A DNA stretch of 64,000 bases from Flavobacteriaceae bacterium UBA5534 (GTDB taxonomy: Bacteria; Bacteroidota; Bacteroidia; Flavobacteriales; Flavobacteriaceae). Both the position numbers and the translations under genes were made by a program. The stretch is taken from assembly GCA_002426015.1 (NCBI GenBank), contig DINS01000027.1, positions 14,654 through 78,653 on the forward strand. Reading direction: 5' to 3'. Below, one piece after another: positions 16,947 to 25,595 of this stretch (position 1 is the stretch's first letter; every line of letters begins with the position of its first letter). The notes beneath the pieces were generated by a model. It ran no database searches. It was not told where the DNA came from and saw only the letters and a program-made list of their open reading frames with translations.

Positions 16947-17010
16947 TTAGCTCTTGGCTTTTAGCATCAACTAAAATTAATATTAAACATAGCCAATAGC
17001 GAACAGCTAA
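16947..17010. repeat. Imperfect inverted repeat between groES and groEL
   Basis: The left arm TTAGCTCTTGGCTTTTAGC (16947-16965) and the complement of the right arm (16992-17010) match at 15 of 19 positions. They share AGCTA/TTGGC sub-units. It forms a long stem-loop in the groESL mRNA and has the look of a dispersed flavobacterial repeat unit; a genome search would be needed to confirm that. Confidence 0.6.
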
Positions 17011-17036
17011 AGGCTTAAAGCAAAAAATCAAAAAAA

Positions 17037-18665
17037 ATGGCAAAAGATATAAAATTTGATATTGAAGCACGCGACGGATTAAAACGTGGCGTGGATGCAT
17101 TGGCAAATGCAGTAAAAGTAACTTTAGGACCAAAAGGTCGTAATGTGATTATTGGTAAATCGTTTGGCGCACCACAAGTCACCAAAGATGGTGTTACTGT
17201 AGCTAAAGAAATAGAATTGGACGATGCTCTTGAAAACATGGGAGCACAAATGGTAAAAGAAGTAGCATCAAAAACCAACGATTTAGCTGGTGATGGTACG
17301 ACAACTGCAACCGTTTTGGCTCAAGCAATCGTAAAAGAAGGTTTGAAAAATGTTGCTGCAGGTGCAAACCCAATGGATTTAAAACGTGGTATTGACAAAG
17401 CTGTTGAAGCCATCGTGAAAGATCTTGAAAAACAATCTAAAAAAGTAGGAAGCTCATCAGAAATGATCAAACAAGTAGCGTCTATTTCTGCAAACAACGA
17501 TGATACTATTGGAGATTTAATCGCAAAAGCATTTAGTAAAGTTGGTAAAGAAGGTGTCATCACGGTTGAAGAAGCCAAAGGAATGGACACTTATGTAGAT
17601 GTTGTAGAAGGCATGCAGTTTGATAGAGGTTACCTATCACCTTACTTCGTTACAGATGCTGACAAAATGATTGCCGATTTAGACAATCCTTATGTGTTGT
17701 TATTTGATAAAAAGATTTCAAATTTACAGGAAATCCTTCCAATATTAGAACCAGTTGCACAATCTGGTCGTCCATTATTAATTATAGCAGAGGATGTTGA
17801 AGGACAAGCATTAGCAACTTTAGTAGTCAACAAATTACGTGGTGGATTAAAAATTGCTGCTGTAAAAGCGCCAGGTTTTGGTGACCGACGCAAAGCAATG
17901 CTAGAAGATATCGCTATCTTAACAGGTGGAACTGTCATTTCTGAAGAAAGAGGATTCTCTCTAGAAAATGCAGACTTATCAATGCTTGGAACAGCAGAAA
18001 CAATTACTGTAGATAAAGATAATACAACAATCGTTAATGGTGCAGGTAAAGCTTCTGATATCAAAGCAAGGGTCAACCAAATAAAGGCTCAAATAGAAAC
18101 TACGACTAGCGACTATGATAAAGAAAAACTTCAAGAGCGTTTAGCTAAATTGGCTGGTGGTGTTGCTGTACTTTATGTAGGTGCTGCAAGTGAAGTAGAA
18201 ATGAAAGAGAAAAAAGACAGAGTTGATGATGCATTACATGCTACACGTGCTGCTGTAGAAGAAGGCATTGTTGCTGGTGGTGGTGTTGCTTTAGTAAGAG
18301 CAAAATCTGTTTTAGATAAATTAACTACCGAAAACCTTGACGAAGTTACAGGTATTCAAATCGTAGCTCGTGCCATCGAAGCTCCTTTAAGAACAATAGT
18401 TGAAAATGCAGGTGGCGAAGGCAGTGTCGTTGTGTCTAAAGTGATGGAAGGCAAAGGTTCATTTGGTTTTGATGCCAAATCAGAAACTTATGTTGACATG
18501 CTTAAAGCTGGAATTATCGACCCTAAAAAAGTAACACGTATCGCATTAGAAAATGCCGCGTCTGTTGCTGGAATGATTCTAACAACCGAATGCGCATTGG
18601 TTGACATCAAAGAAGATGCTCCATCGATGCCGATGGGTGGAGGTGGAATGCCAGGAATGATGTAA
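17037..18665 (+). CDS. groL: Chaperonin GroEL
   Basis: Sixty-kilodalton ATP-driven folding chamber. The 542-residue product has the ATP-binding motif VTLGPKGRNVIIGKSFG, the DGTTTATVLAQAI catalytic region (with Asp in AGDGTTTA), the apical domain, and the C-terminal Gly/Met tail (MPMGGGGMPGMM). Length and sequence are typical. It is co-transcribed with groES and ends at hairpins immediately past the stop codon. Confidence 0.98.
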   Translation: MAKDIKFDIEARDGLKRGVDALANAVKVTLGPKGRNVIIGKSFGAPQVTKDGVTVAKEIELDDALENMGAQMVKEVASKTNDLAGDGTTTATVLAQAIVKEGLKNVAAGANPMDLKRGIDKAVEAIVKDLEKQSKKVGSSSEMIKQVASISANNDDTIGDLIAKAFSKVGKEGVITVEEAKGMDTYVDVVEGMQFDRGYLSPYFVTDADKMIADLDNPYVLLFDKKISNLQEILPILEPVAQSGRPLLIIAEDVEGQALATLVVNKLRGGLKIAAVKAPGFGDRRKAMLEDIAILTGGTVISEERGFSLENADLSMLGTAETITVDKDNTTIVNGAGKASDIKARVNQIKAQIETTTSDYDKEKLQERLAKLAGGVAVLYVGAASEVEMKEKKDRVDDALHATRAAVEEGIVAGGGVALVRAKSVLDKLTTENLDEVTGIQIVARAIEAPLRTIVENAGGEGSVVVSKVMEGKGSFGFDAKSETYVDMLKAGIIDPKKVTRIALENAASVAGMILTTECALVDIKEDAPSMPMGGGGMPGMM

Positions 18666-18680
18666 GTCGAGAGCCTCGAC
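18666..18680. repeat. Hairpin directly after the groEL stop
   Basis: GTCGAG-AGC-CTCGAC, perfect 6-bp arms beginning one base past the stop codon. It is GC-rich compared with its surroundings and lies just ahead of the true terminator. Confidence 0.5.
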
Positions 18681-18695
18681 ACACAAATTATAATA

Positions 18696-18726
18696 AACGT
18701 CTCAATTAATTTTGAGGCGTTTTTTT
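18696..18726 (+). terminator. Terminator of groESL
   Basis: AACGTCTCAA, a short loop, then TTGAGGCGTT and seven T residues. A clear rho-independent terminator 30 bases after groEL; its right arm TTGAGGCGTTTTTTT is identical to that of the terminator at 19407. Confidence 0.9.
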
Positions 18727-18767
18727 GTTTCTTATTATTTCTTAACTTTAAAAATCAATTTTCTTAT

Positions 18768-19430
18768 ATGAAAAAAATAAATTGGCAATACACTTTTGGA
18801 GAAATATTGATTGTCATCATCGGTATCTCTATCGCTTTTAGTATGAACAAATGTGCTGAAAATTCTAAAAACGAAGCACAAAAGAATCAATATTTAATCA
18901 ATCTTAAAAACGATGTCATTTCCGACAAAATGGTTCTTGAGCAGAATGTTGTTGAAATTGAAAAAAAAATTAAAACTATCGATGAGATTTTACCAAAACT
19001 TAATACTGATGCTCCAGACAAAATGATGATTGTCGGGAAAATATTTAGCATAGTGAATTTAACCGATTTTACTCCCAAAGACAACACATATCAAGCATTA
19101 ATAAATTCTGGAGATTTAAAGTTAATTGACGACTTTGAAACTAAAACTGCAATAGAAAAGCATTATTCTTATTATAAGATCATGCAAAAAAGTTATTTAA
19201 GATTGGAAAACATTCAAAAGGAATATGTAGGTAATTATTTTATTTATCATACAGATTTTGATGACTTTAGAAACAATCAATTTGGTTTTAAAGATGAAAA
19301 ACTCCTAAAAAATATAATCATGAGCTTAAGAGGTTCTTTTGATATAAAAATTAACGCTACAAGAGAGGGTGTTAAAAGCTGTGATAGTCTTATCAGTATT
19401 CTAAATAAAAAAACGCCTCAAAAAAATTGA
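18768..19430 (+). CDS. DUF6090-like membrane-anchored protein
   Basis: The 220-residue product has one N-terminal transmembrane helix (FGEILIVIIGISIAFSMNK, about residues 10-28) followed by a helical soluble domain. The start WQYTFGEILIVIIGISIAF and the following QYLINLKNDVISDK-type helix match the DUF6090 family, common and multi-copy in Flavobacteriaceae. Function is unknown. It is a single-gene unit. Its last codons lie inside its own terminator hairpin. Confidence 0.75.
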   Translation: MKKINWQYTFGEILIVIIGISIAFSMNKCAENSKNEAQKNQYLINLKNDVISDKMVLEQNVVEIEKKIKTIDEILPKLNTDAPDKMMIVGKIFSIVNLTDFTPKDNTYQALINSGDLKLIDDFETKTAIEKHYSYYKIMQKSYLRLENIQKEYVGNYFIYHTDFDDFRNNQFGFKDEKLLKNIIMSLRGSFDIKINATREGVKSCDSLISILNKKTPQKN

Positions 19431-19440
19431 GGCGTTTTTT
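19407..19440. terminator. Bidirectional terminator overlapping a coding end
   Basis: AAAAACGCCTCAA and TTGAGGCGTTTTT form a perfect stem with A/T runs on both sides, so it can work for the plus-strand DUF6090-like gene and the minus-strand HMA gene. The stop codon of the former is within the right arm. Confidence 0.85.
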
Positions 19441-19460
19441 TATTGGCTGTGTCTTACTAA

Positions 19461-19814
19461 TCAATTTTTATGATCATCTTGCACTTCCTTGTCTCTATAT
19501 AAACAACAAGGATGCACACTATTGTAAGCTTCATCAGTTGCTTTTATCTCTTTAGTGTCATGACCAACATCTGCAATACTTTGCTGGATGGCTTTAAGAT
19601 TTGTTTTGCGCTCGTCATAAATCAATTTCAATTCATGAGTTTTCACATTCCAAATTGCAGATTTCACACCTTTAGCTTTAATGGCAGCTTTTTCGATGCG
19701 CTCTTTACACATTAAGCAAACACCATCCACTTCAATAGATGCTTTTGCGTTTTTGTTTTGTGCAAATGTTATAGTTGTCACAAATAATAATAGTACAATT
19801 GCTATTTTTTTCAT
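19461..19814 (-). CDS. Exported heavy-metal-associated (HMA) domain protein
   Basis: The 117-residue product has a signal peptide (MKKIAIVLLLFVTTITFAQ) and an HMA domain with the metal-binding pair CLMC (EVDGVCLMCKERIEKAAIK), as in copper chaperones. It ends in a His/Cys tail (HPCCLYRDKE) that could add ligands. It is periplasmic by its signal. It lies 17 bases after the TonB receptor gene on the same strand, so the two are probably co-transcribed. Copper is the likeliest metal, by family. Confidence 0.85.
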   Translation of the reverse strand: MKKIAIVLLLFVTTITFAQNKNAKASIEVDGVCLMCKERIEKAAIKAKGVKSAIWNVKTHELKLIYDERKTNLKAIQQSIADVGHDTKEIKATDEAYNSVHPCCLYRDKEVQDDHKN

Positions 19815-19831
19815 CTCTTATAATTTTTATG

Positions 19832-22069
19832 TTATTTAATTTTAAATCTTAATCCTGCGTAATACATGCTTCCAAAAATTGGACCATAAACAAACGTTGT
19901 ATCAAAATTCGCTCCAAATGGGTCATCCGCTCCTAAAATTGGATTATCTTGAGTCACATTAGTTATGTTTTCACCGCCTAAATATACTTCAAATTTATCA
20001 GAAAACACTTTAGTAATCTGAGCATTTAATGTTCCTACAGTTGGTGAGTATTCTGGTAATTGATACTGAACAGGGTTTGTAGCTGTCGATGAGAAACGTT
20101 GTTCACCTAACCAATTATAGGTTGCATCAAACTTCCATTGTGCAGCATTATCTTTTCGTTTTGTTTCGTATGATGCGTTAGCAAACAAACGATGCTTTGG
20201 GGTTAAAGGTTTTTCTAGCTTACCAGAATTATATTGTGTTTTAATATCGTAAAACTTATATGCTGTTCGAAAATCAAAACCCTCAAAAACATTATAGTTA
20301 AACTCTAATTGAAAACTATTGGCATAGCTATCACCATCAAGGTTATAGAAATTTATTTCATTAGGGTTCTCATAATCAACTACCACTTGGTTTTGAAAAT
20401 CGGTTCTGTAATAATCTAAAGTGACATCTGCCTTTCGTCCAAAGAGATTAAATCCTTGTAAAAGAGACACACCATAATTCCATGCTATTTCAGGATCTAA
20501 TCCATATATTTTTCCACCAGAATTAATAATATTCAAATTTCTTGATGTTGAAAAAATAGATTGATTTTCAGCAAAAATATTAGCACTACGCTTGCCTCTA
20601 CCAAACGAAAATCGCAATGCTGATTTTTCCCAAGGCGTGTAACGCGCATGAAATCTAGGTGTTACAAACGTTCCTAATAGGTTGTGCCTATCAATTCTTA
20701 CACCTGCTGTTAAGTTCCACTTTTCAAGATTATCAAAATTGTATTCAAAAAATGCACCAACAGAATTTTCAGTACGTTCAAAATCTGAAGTATCTACAAA
20801 CTCATCATAATGGTCATAGGTATAACTCAACCCTGTTTTTAATTTATGTCTCGAATCGCTAATAATAGAGTTATAAGTAGCATTGGCATACAAACTGTTA
20901 TGTAAAATATCATAACGTGTTAATCCGAAATATGATTCTTGGTTATGGCGACTAAATGCTGCTTGCACACCAAGGCTTTGCCAAGGAATTTCTGGGTTTA
21001 CATAACCAGTTTTTACTGATGCATCTATACGCTGGGTGTTGATTTCACTTCCCCAAGCATTAGTTGTAAATTTATCTGTATCTGGATTGAAGTTAATTTG
21101 TCCTGTTTGTTTGGCATCATTCAAATATCTGAAATTAATAAAGCTCACAAAACCTTTTTCAGGGTTTGTATATTGCCAACGATTCATAAAATTTATCTGC
21201 TTTTGCAATGGTCCATCTAAAAAAGAATCATCATTCATATCAAACTTCCTATCTCTTATATTGCCATGTACATACAAGCCTGTACTCCATTTTTCACTTA
21301 CATTGGTATTTATATGCGTATTTAATTCGTAACGACCATTTTCAGAGGCATAAGCATTAACAAAAAATTTAGCATCGGTAGTTGGTTTTACTAACTCGGT
21401 ATTGATTTGCCCAGCTATACTTTCAAAACCATTAATGACACTTCCTGCGCCTTTTGTTATTTGAATGCTTTCTACCCAAGTTCCAGGTGTAAAACTTAAT
21501 CCGTAAGCTTGCGATGCACCACGAATGGTTGGAATATTTTCTGAAGTAATCAGAATATAAGGACTTGTTAATCCTAACATTTTTATTTGCCTTGTTCCTG
21601 TTACTGCATCAGCAAAATTGACATCTATTGATGGATTTGTTTCAAAACTCTCTGATAAGTTACAACATGCTGCCTTAAGTAATTCATCACTACTTACAGT
21701 CATAATATTTGCTGCTTGTAAATATGATTTAGATGTTGCTTGCTTACGAGATGTTATAGTAACCTCGTCTAACTCACTTGTTGGTTTTAACCAATGACGA
21801 ACCGTTTTGGGCTCTTTAATGGTTAGTGTATCGGTTTTAAACCCAACATAACTGATGACAAGTTTGGTGTATTCCTTTTTGTAAGGAATCGTGAATTTTC
21901 CATCAATATCTGTTACACTTCCGACAGTTGTATCTAACCAATACACATTTGCTCCTGGTAAGCCAATGTGTTTGTTTTCTGGATTTGATTCCATAATCAT
22001 ACCACTGATTTTGTCTTGAGAAAACAGAACAGTAGGTAGTATTAATAGTATATATAATATGTTTTTCAT
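19832..22069 (-). CDS. TonB-dependent outer-membrane receptor
   Basis: The 745-residue product has a signal peptide (MKNILYILLILPTVLFSQ) and a carboxypeptidase-like/CarbopepD_reg domain (LPGANVYWLDTTVGSVTDIDG). A plug domain follows (about residues 110-220, with SSDELLKAACCNLSESFETNPS), then a 22-strand-type barrel ending MYYAGLRFKIK. The plug motif KAACCNLSESFETNPSID, with its Cys pair, is shared by a group of Bacteroidota receptors next to HMA proteins. Substrate is inferred to be a metal, probably copper, from neighbours only. Confidence 0.9.
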   Translation of the reverse strand: MKNILYILLILPTVLFSQDKISGMIMESNPENKHIGLPGANVYWLDTTVGSVTDIDGKFTIPYKKEYTKLVISYVGFKTDTLTIKEPKTVRHWLKPTSELDEVTITSRKQATSKSYLQAANIMTVSSDELLKAACCNLSESFETNPSIDVNFADAVTGTRQIKMLGLTSPYILITSENIPTIRGASQAYGLSFTPGTWVESIQITKGAGSVINGFESIAGQINTELVKPTTDAKFFVNAYASENGRYELNTHINTNVSEKWSTGLYVHGNIRDRKFDMNDDSFLDGPLQKQINFMNRWQYTNPEKGFVSFINFRYLNDAKQTGQINFNPDTDKFTTNAWGSEINTQRIDASVKTGYVNPEIPWQSLGVQAAFSRHNQESYFGLTRYDILHNSLYANATYNSIISDSRHKLKTGLSYTYDHYDEFVDTSDFERTENSVGAFFEYNFDNLEKWNLTAGVRIDRHNLLGTFVTPRFHARYTPWEKSALRFSFGRGKRSANIFAENQSIFSTSRNLNIINSGGKIYGLDPEIAWNYGVSLLQGFNLFGRKADVTLDYYRTDFQNQVVVDYENPNEINFYNLDGDSYANSFQLEFNYNVFEGFDFRTAYKFYDIKTQYNSGKLEKPLTPKHRLFANASYETKRKDNAAQWKFDATYNWLGEQRFSSTATNPVQYQLPEYSPTVGTLNAQITKVFSDKFEVYLGGENITNVTQDNPILGADDPFGANFDTTFVYGPIFGSMYYAGLRFKIK

Positions 22070-22144
22070 TTTTAATTTTTTAAGGTATTAACTTAATATC
22101 TAAAGCCAAAAGGCTAATAGGTCAAAGTGTAAATAACTAAAAAA

Positions 22145-22543
22145 TCAAATGATGAAGACTTGATCTAAAACCTGTATGTCGGCGACCAAGTTTGGTGGAG
22201 AATAATCTTTATGAGGAATGATCTCTTTGTCAACTGTTTCAGAAAGATCTAAAATGGAACAAACAAAACTTGTTATAAAAACTTTATGGATTAGTGGAAG
22301 TTCTTCAAATTTAGACAGTTTTAATTTGTCCTGTCCTTTGACAACTTCCAGTTCATCTTTGCAGCATTGCTTTTTGTCTGTTGAAGACATTTCCATACCA
22401 CAACCTTGTACTTCAGTAAACACAGCTGAATCAATCAAGGTATCACCACAATAATGCTTTTCGACAGTAAAAGATACTGTCGATAATAGCACTAAACATG
22501 CCATTAATGTTGAAAAGCTTTTATGTAACAATCCTATAATCAC
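22145..22543 (-). CDS. HYC_CC_PP-type small exported Cys-rich protein
   Basis: The 132-residue product has an N-terminal hydrophobic signal, then EKHYCGDTLIDSAVF and a CGMEM...QCCKDE segment, and ends in a region ending QVLDQVFII. The HYC, CC and terminal pattern are the hallmarks of the HYC_CC_PP family, found in Bacteroidota beside TonB receptors and metal-handling proteins. It is 75 bases upstream of the receptor gene on the same strand and probably heads the operon. Binding of metal by His/Cys is plausible but unproven. Confidence 0.75.
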   Translation of the reverse strand: MIIGLLHKSFSTLMACLVLLSTVSFTVEKHYCGDTLIDSAVFTEVQGCGMEMSSTDKKQCCKDELEVVKGQDKLKLSKFEELPLIHKVFITSFVCSILDLSETVDKEIIPHKDYSPPNLVADIQVLDQVFII

Positions 22544-22601
22544 GATACAAAACTAATAAATTTTAATAGGCAAACCATATTATTATCATTCCCTTAACAC
22601 A

Positions 22602-23030
22602 TTACTGTTTTAGTTTATGATAATAAAACGCTGGCAATAAGAGCAATAATAACAATGGCTGGATTAAGAACCGTCTGATATTGAAGAAAATATAGTAGTC
22701 TTCCTTGTTGGGATTGATTACAAAATACAAGAAAAAAAGTATCAGTAAAATATAGGAAAACAGATAAATTAAAGCTGAAAACTTTATGATGCCTTTATCT
22801 TTAAAAAACAGATAAATGATTCCAATTGAGATTGCAGAATTAAGGATATATCTCAATGTCGTAAACATTGTCAATTTAAAAATTTCTCTTCTTGGGTTGT
22901 CGATGTATAAATAATCACTTTTAAAAAAAGACAAATAAGGGTCATAAAACAATTCGTTTTCAAAAGCTCTTATCAGGATCAACAATCCGAAAAGCACCAA
23001 AAGCGATATCATTTTTACGATATTAGACAT
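22602..23030 (-). CDS. Exosortase F system-associated membrane protein
   Basis: The 142-residue product has about four hydrophobic helices and the conserved polar motifs NELFYDPYLSFFKSDY (about residues 25-40), a Pro-Arg-Arg segment (NPRREIF) and NPNKEDYYIFFNIRRFLIQP near the end. This pattern marks the partner always found beside exosortase XrtF in flavobacteria. It overlaps the XrtF gene by 8 bases. Its role in the exosortase system is unknown. Confidence 0.85.
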   Translation of the reverse strand: MSNIVKMISLLVLFGLLILIRAFENELFYDPYLSFFKSDYLYIDNPRREIFKLTMFTTLRYILNSAISIGIIYLFFKDKGIIKFSALIYLFSYILLILFFLYFVINPNKEDYYIFFNIRRFLIQPLLLLLLLPAFYYHKLKQ

Positions 23031-23574
23031 TATTTTTTTTTAAGTTTGAAAAACGATTGACCCAAAACATCCAAAGTAAAAACACCATTCCGTAAATGAT
23101 CATCGGAAAAATAACCGTGTGCAGTTCTTCGCGTCGCCAAGGATAATGGTACAAACCAACTGATAAAATCACGATTCTCAATAAATTGACCACATATATA
23201 AGGACGCTTCCTGCTAAAATGTAGAAAAACGTAATTTTAAAACGTCCTGCAAAAGCAATCACAAACGAAATAAATAAGATGATGATGCTGATTGAATTGC
23301 AGCCTTCGACCACACGAGCCACAAACTTATCATTAATGATGAGCTTCATAGAGGGCTCATCAGGATGTTGTGCTATCGTGGCATTATACCCAATAGAATT
23401 GACCAAAGATTCACTTTGGCGAGCCACCAAGTTGGTCAAATAATCAGGATAATAGTGCGAGCCAACTGAAGCATCCAAATACAGCTTATAAGAAAATGAC
23501 AAGGCCGCATATACCAACAAGAACGTTAAAATGAATTTGACAACTGACTTGTATTTGATGAATAGGTCTTTCAA
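23023..23574 (-). CDS. xrtF: Exosortase family protein XrtF
   Basis: Membrane cysteine transpeptidase-like protein of the exosortase/archaeosortase family. The 183-residue product has several helices and the three catalytic signatures: Cys in VVEGCNSISII (about residue 101), Arg in NLLRIVIL, and His in EELHTVIFP. These are the family's Cys-Arg-His set. Only one partner gene is next to it. No target protein with a recognisable C-terminal sorting signal is seen in the window, so the substrate is unknown. It is divergent from the GAF protein gene. Confidence 0.9.
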   Translation of the reverse strand: MKDLFIKYKSVVKFILTFLLVYAALSFSYKLYLDASVGSHYYPDYLTNLVARQSESLVNSIGYNATIAQHPDEPSMKLIINDKFVARVVEGCNSISIIILFISFVIAFAGRFKITFFYILAGSVLIYVVNLLRIVILSVGLYHYPWRREELHTVIFPMIIYGMVFLLWMFWVNRFSNLKKNNV

Positions 23575-23667
23575 AAAAAGATGGTTTAGATTCCTGATGT
23601 TAAATTTATATAAAAAGAAAGACAGTCATTCTACTTTTTAAATACTTTTACCAAAAAAATTGAGCAA

Positions 23668-24120
23668 ATGACTTTTAATGAGCTAAAACCACAAGTAGAA
23701 TCTATTATCTCCAACAACAATTCGGTTGACGAACGCTTATTGGCAATCTGCGAGCTTTTAGAAGAACATATACCGCATTACAATTGGGTTGGTTTTTATT
23801 TCAGAAATGGCAATAAGGAAGAGTTAAAACTTGGACCTTATGTCGGAGCTCCAACTGACCATACTATTATTCCATTTGGAAAGGGTATTTGCGGACAAGT
23901 GGCTGTGAGCAATCAAAATTTTGTCGTACCAGATGTATCAGCTCAAGATAATTATATTGCATGCAGTATTACTGTGAAAGCTGAAATTGTCATACCAATT
24001 TTTGTGAATGGCGACAATATTGGCCAGATAGATATCGACTCAAACACACCAGATCCTTTTACTGAAGAAGATGAACGATTTTTGGAGTTTGTCTGTGAAA
24101 AGGTAGCAGGAATCCTTTAA
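23668..24120 (+). CDS. GAF-domain protein, fRMsr-like
   Basis: The 150-residue single GAF domain resembles free methionine-(R)-sulfoxide reductase (family pattern IPFGKGICG, then PDV, IACS, AEIVIP and GQIDIDS). Two of the family's three conserved cysteines are placed correctly (GKGICGQ and YIACSI). The third, normally ten residues before the first of these, is His (PTDHTIIPF). It may therefore be an active reductase with a changed thiol relay, or a GAF sensor. It is divergent from xrtF, 93 bases away. Confidence 0.75.
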   Translation: MTFNELKPQVESIISNNNSVDERLLAICELLEEHIPHYNWVGFYFRNGNKEELKLGPYVGAPTDHTIIPFGKGICGQVAVSNQNFVVPDVSAQDNYIACSITVKAEIVIPIFVNGDNIGQIDIDSNTPDPFTEEDERFLEFVCEKVAGIL

Positions 24121-24132
24121 TAAATTTCAATA

Positions 24133-24182
24133 TAAAAAATCCAATTTCCATACAAATCATTGTTGGTATTTGGATTTTTATT
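24133..24182. terminator. Terminator between GAF gene and permease gene
   Basis: AAAAATCCAA and TTGGATTTTT form the arms of a large-loop hairpin between convergent genes. Poly-A/T on both sides allows use from either direction. Confidence 0.6.
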
Positions 24183-24198
24183 TTTGAGTTATTTTGGA

Positions 24199-25449
24199 TT
24201 ACATGCCAGTTCTGATCGCTTCCACAGGATCTAAACGAGATGCTGAAATCGCAGGAATCACTCCAGAAATTAGTCCAATAATTGTTGATAAAACAAATCC
24301 GAGCAACATATTTCCGGCCGACAGCACAAATTCAAAATCGCCTGTAAACGTTGAAGCAATGAGCGAAACTATCCAAACCAATCCCAAACCTACCAATCCT
24401 CCAATCACTGCAAGAATAACAGCTTCAAATAAAAACTGGAATAAAATAAATCGGTTTTTGGCTCCTAACGATTTTTGAATACCTATCAAGTTTGTACGCT
24501 CCTTTACACTCACAAACATAATGTTGGCAATACCAAACCCTCCTACCAATAAAGAAAATCCACTGATAATCCAACCCATAATATTCATGGTACCGATGAT
24601 TCCATCAATAGCATCAGTAAATCCAGACATTTTATTTACAAAAAAATTATCAGGTTCACCAGCTTTCAACCCTCTATAAACCCTAAATTTTTGTTTCATG
24701 ACACTTTCAAAAGCTCCCATATCTACACCTTTTTCAGGCTTAATTATAATTGCTCCTGGTATTCCATCTGATCCTCCATTTCTGAAGCGTCTCACAAAAT
24801 TTGCAGGCACATAAGCCTTCTCGTCTGGAGAATCAAAAATACTCGACCCAAACTTTTTCAAAACACCAATAACCGTTAGTTTACGACCGTAAACTCTAAT
24901 TTGTTTACCAATCGGATTTAGGTTGCCAAATAAATTTTCTGCAATGGAATACCCTAGAACGATTACTGGCGCACCAGATGCCGATTCTGATTCGGTATAA
25001 AAACGGCCTTCACCTATTTTCATATCCTCAATTTCATAAATTTCACTCGAAACAGGTGTTACCTCAACACCAGCTATGGTTTCTACCCCATACTTCACTG
25101 TTTCGCCTCCACCAAACATAACATATGCCACTGCTTCAATATCTGGAACATTTCGTTTCATAAACTCGTATGAATCATATTCAGTTTGTGGAAAATTATC
25201 TCGCTGCCATCTTGGTACATCAGTAGGACCAAATGAATACTTGGTAACATACATGGTGTTTTTATCCAATCCAGATAAATTATCTTGAATATTTCTATCT
25301 AAAGAATCGACTGCTGCAAGCACAGCGATTATAGAGAAAATGCCAATGGTCACACCTAATAAAGACAAGAATGTACGCAATTTGTTATTACGCAAGGCAT
25401 TGATGGCAAACGTAAAGCTTTCTTTAAATAGTCGTAAGTAAAGTAACAT
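24199..25449 (-). CDS. MacB-type ABC transporter permease
   Basis: The 416-residue product begins with a MacB-type N-terminal helix (NALRNNKLRTFLSLLGVTIG, about residues 17-36). A periplasmic MacB_PCD domain follows (about 50-260), then three C-terminal helices of the FtsX fold ending in SRLDPVEAIR. Such permeases work with a separate ATPase to drive lipoprotein, peptide or envelope-stress efflux. No ATPase gene is adjacent, so it must be elsewhere or shared. Substrate cannot be read from the sequence. Confidence 0.9.
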   Translation of the reverse strand: MLLYLRLFKESFTFAINALRNNKLRTFLSLLGVTIGIFSIIAVLAAVDSLDRNIQDNLSGLDKNTMYVTKYSFGPTDVPRWQRDNFPQTEYDSYEFMKRNVPDIEAVAYVMFGGGETVKYGVETIAGVEVTPVSSEIYEIEDMKIGEGRFYTESESASGAPVIVLGYSIAENLFGNLNPIGKQIRVYGRKLTVIGVLKKFGSSIFDSPDEKAYVPANFVRRFRNGGSDGIPGAIIIKPEKGVDMGAFESVMKQKFRVYRGLKAGEPDNFFVNKMSGFTDAIDGIIGTMNIMGWIISGFSLLVGGFGIANIMFVSVKERTNLIGIQKSLGAKNRFILFQFLFEAVILAVIGGLVGLGLVWIVSLIASTFTGDFEFVLSAGNMLLGFVLSTIIGLISGVIPAISASRLDPVEAIRTGM

Positions 25450-25562
25450 GGATATTGGCTGTTTTAAAACAAATTTAAAGATAGGACGTTTTTAACAATT
25501 TTTTGTTACAAAAAACTTAAATAAACTCACTCTTCTTATCATAAATTCTCTTTAAGAATATG

Positions 25563-25570
25563 TACTTTTG
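25563..25570 (+). promoter_or_regulatory. purH promoter (-7 box)
   Basis: TACTTTTG matches TAnnTTTG. It lies inside the longest possible purH frame, showing that the ATG at 25560 cannot be the start and that the ATG at 25596 is used. Confidence 0.65.
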
Positions 25571-25595
25571 CAACTTTAAACTACACAACAACAAC

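Noticed and set aside
17015..18682. Several antisense open frames across groES-groEL (for example 17690-18076 minus)
   Set aside because: They mirror the codon pattern of groEL, have no promoter box or family signature, and are compositional shadows.
25560..25595. Twelve-residue N-terminal extension of PurH
   Set aside because: The region holds the -7 promoter box TACTTTTG, so it should be untranscribed or leader.
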